Below, piece by piece: positions 5,570-5,678 of a DNA stretch of 5,678 nucleotides (position 1 is its first letter; every line of letters begins with the position of its first letter). Where the stretch lies: positions 1-5,678 of the forward strand of contig JAFGJS010000080.1 in the NCBI GenBank assembly GCA_016928995.1, in the 5' to 3' direction. Position numbers and translations under genes: made by a program. The stretch comes from Candidatus Sumerlaeota bacterium (GTDB taxonomy: Bacteria > Sumerlaeota > Sumerlaeia > JAFGJS01). The notes beneath the pieces were generated by a model. That model did no database searches and was not told where the DNA came from. It saw nothing but the letters and a program-made list of their open reading frames with translations.

Positions 5570-5678
5570 CTATTCTCGCCTGCTGTGCTCGCGCAGAAAG
5601 ATGGCGGCCTCGGCTTTCGTGCGTTCGCCTTGAGCCAGGGCGATCACGAAGTCGTAAAGGGCGCCGGGCGGGGCGTCG
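5570..5678 (-). CDS. 3' end of an unidentified convergent CDS (partial)
   Basis: On the - strand a frame enters from the right edge and ends at TAG (5572-5570), giving 35 visible C-terminal residues beginning DAPPGALYDFVIALAQGE and ending LREHSRRE. Codon third positions are strongly G/C (GAC GCC CCG CCC GGC GCC, then TAC GAC TTC GTG ATC GCC CTG), which supports real coding and appears more G/C-biased than in the fuc genes. The tail looks helical (ALYDFVIALAQGE, KAEAAIFLREH), but I do not recognise the family. It converges on the fuc operon, with the probable bidirectional terminator at 5387-5411 about 160 bases past its stop. Confidence 0.55.
   Translation of the reverse strand, partial: DAPPGALYDFVIALAQGERTKAEAAIFLREHSRRE

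Noticed and set aside
5505-5633. 42-codon + strand frame starting MIEEDKRFAHLAG
   Set aside because: AAGGAG is only two bases from the ATG, and the 3' half lies antisense to the more convincing - strand coding end.
1-5678. CRISPR array, tRNA or rRNA
   Set aside because: No regularly spaced direct repeats, cloverleaf signature or rRNA-like sequence was seen.

Overview
The window holds an L-fucose utilisation cluster on the + strand: a secreted family GH95 alpha-L-fucosidase, an L-fucose mutarotase (fucU) and an L-fucose isomerase (fucI). The three genes are tightly packed. The fucosidase stop overlaps the fucU start by one base, and fucU and fucI are 18 bases apart. A fourth gene begins after fucI with a good ribosome binding site and the N-terminus of a zinc-type (MDR) alcohol dehydrogenase, but it stops after 25 codons. 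The homology is lost at a cluster of inverted repeats.

Layout. Bases 1-65 are the tail of an unidentified + strand gene. Bases 66-482 contain no convincing gene; near the fucosidase they hold a TTGACA box inside an imperfect dyad, a candidate promoter/operator. Bases 501-5089 are the three fuc genes. Bases 5160-5237 are the dehydrogenase remnant. Bases 5227-5467 are a run of palindromes and hairpins, including a ~99-bp segment bounded by 14-bp inverted repeats, a likely bidirectional terminator and a REP-like 48-bp inverted repeat. Bases 5570-5678 are the 3' end of a convergent - strand gene cut by the window edge.

How the genes work together (inference from established enzyme families). The fucosidase, exported by its signal peptide, releases L-fucose from fucosylated glycans outside the cytoplasm. 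FucU interconverts the alpha and beta anomers, and FucI converts L-fucose to L-fuculose. No transporter, fuculokinase (FucK), fuculose-phosphate aldolase (FucA) or regulator is in view, so the later steps must be encoded elsewhere. The broken dehydrogenase may have been the operon's next gene.

Organism. The bacterium appears to be a glycan degrader with a mid-range G+C genome, AAGGAG-type Shine-Dalgarno sites and a Sec signal peptide. The pairing of a secreted GH95 with FucI and FucU is common in host- or algal-glycan degraders such as the Planctomycetes-Verrucomicrobia-Lentisphaerae group, but the sequence alone does not settle the phylum. I see no wholly new system. The most unusual part is the breakpoint and hairpin cluster after fucI.
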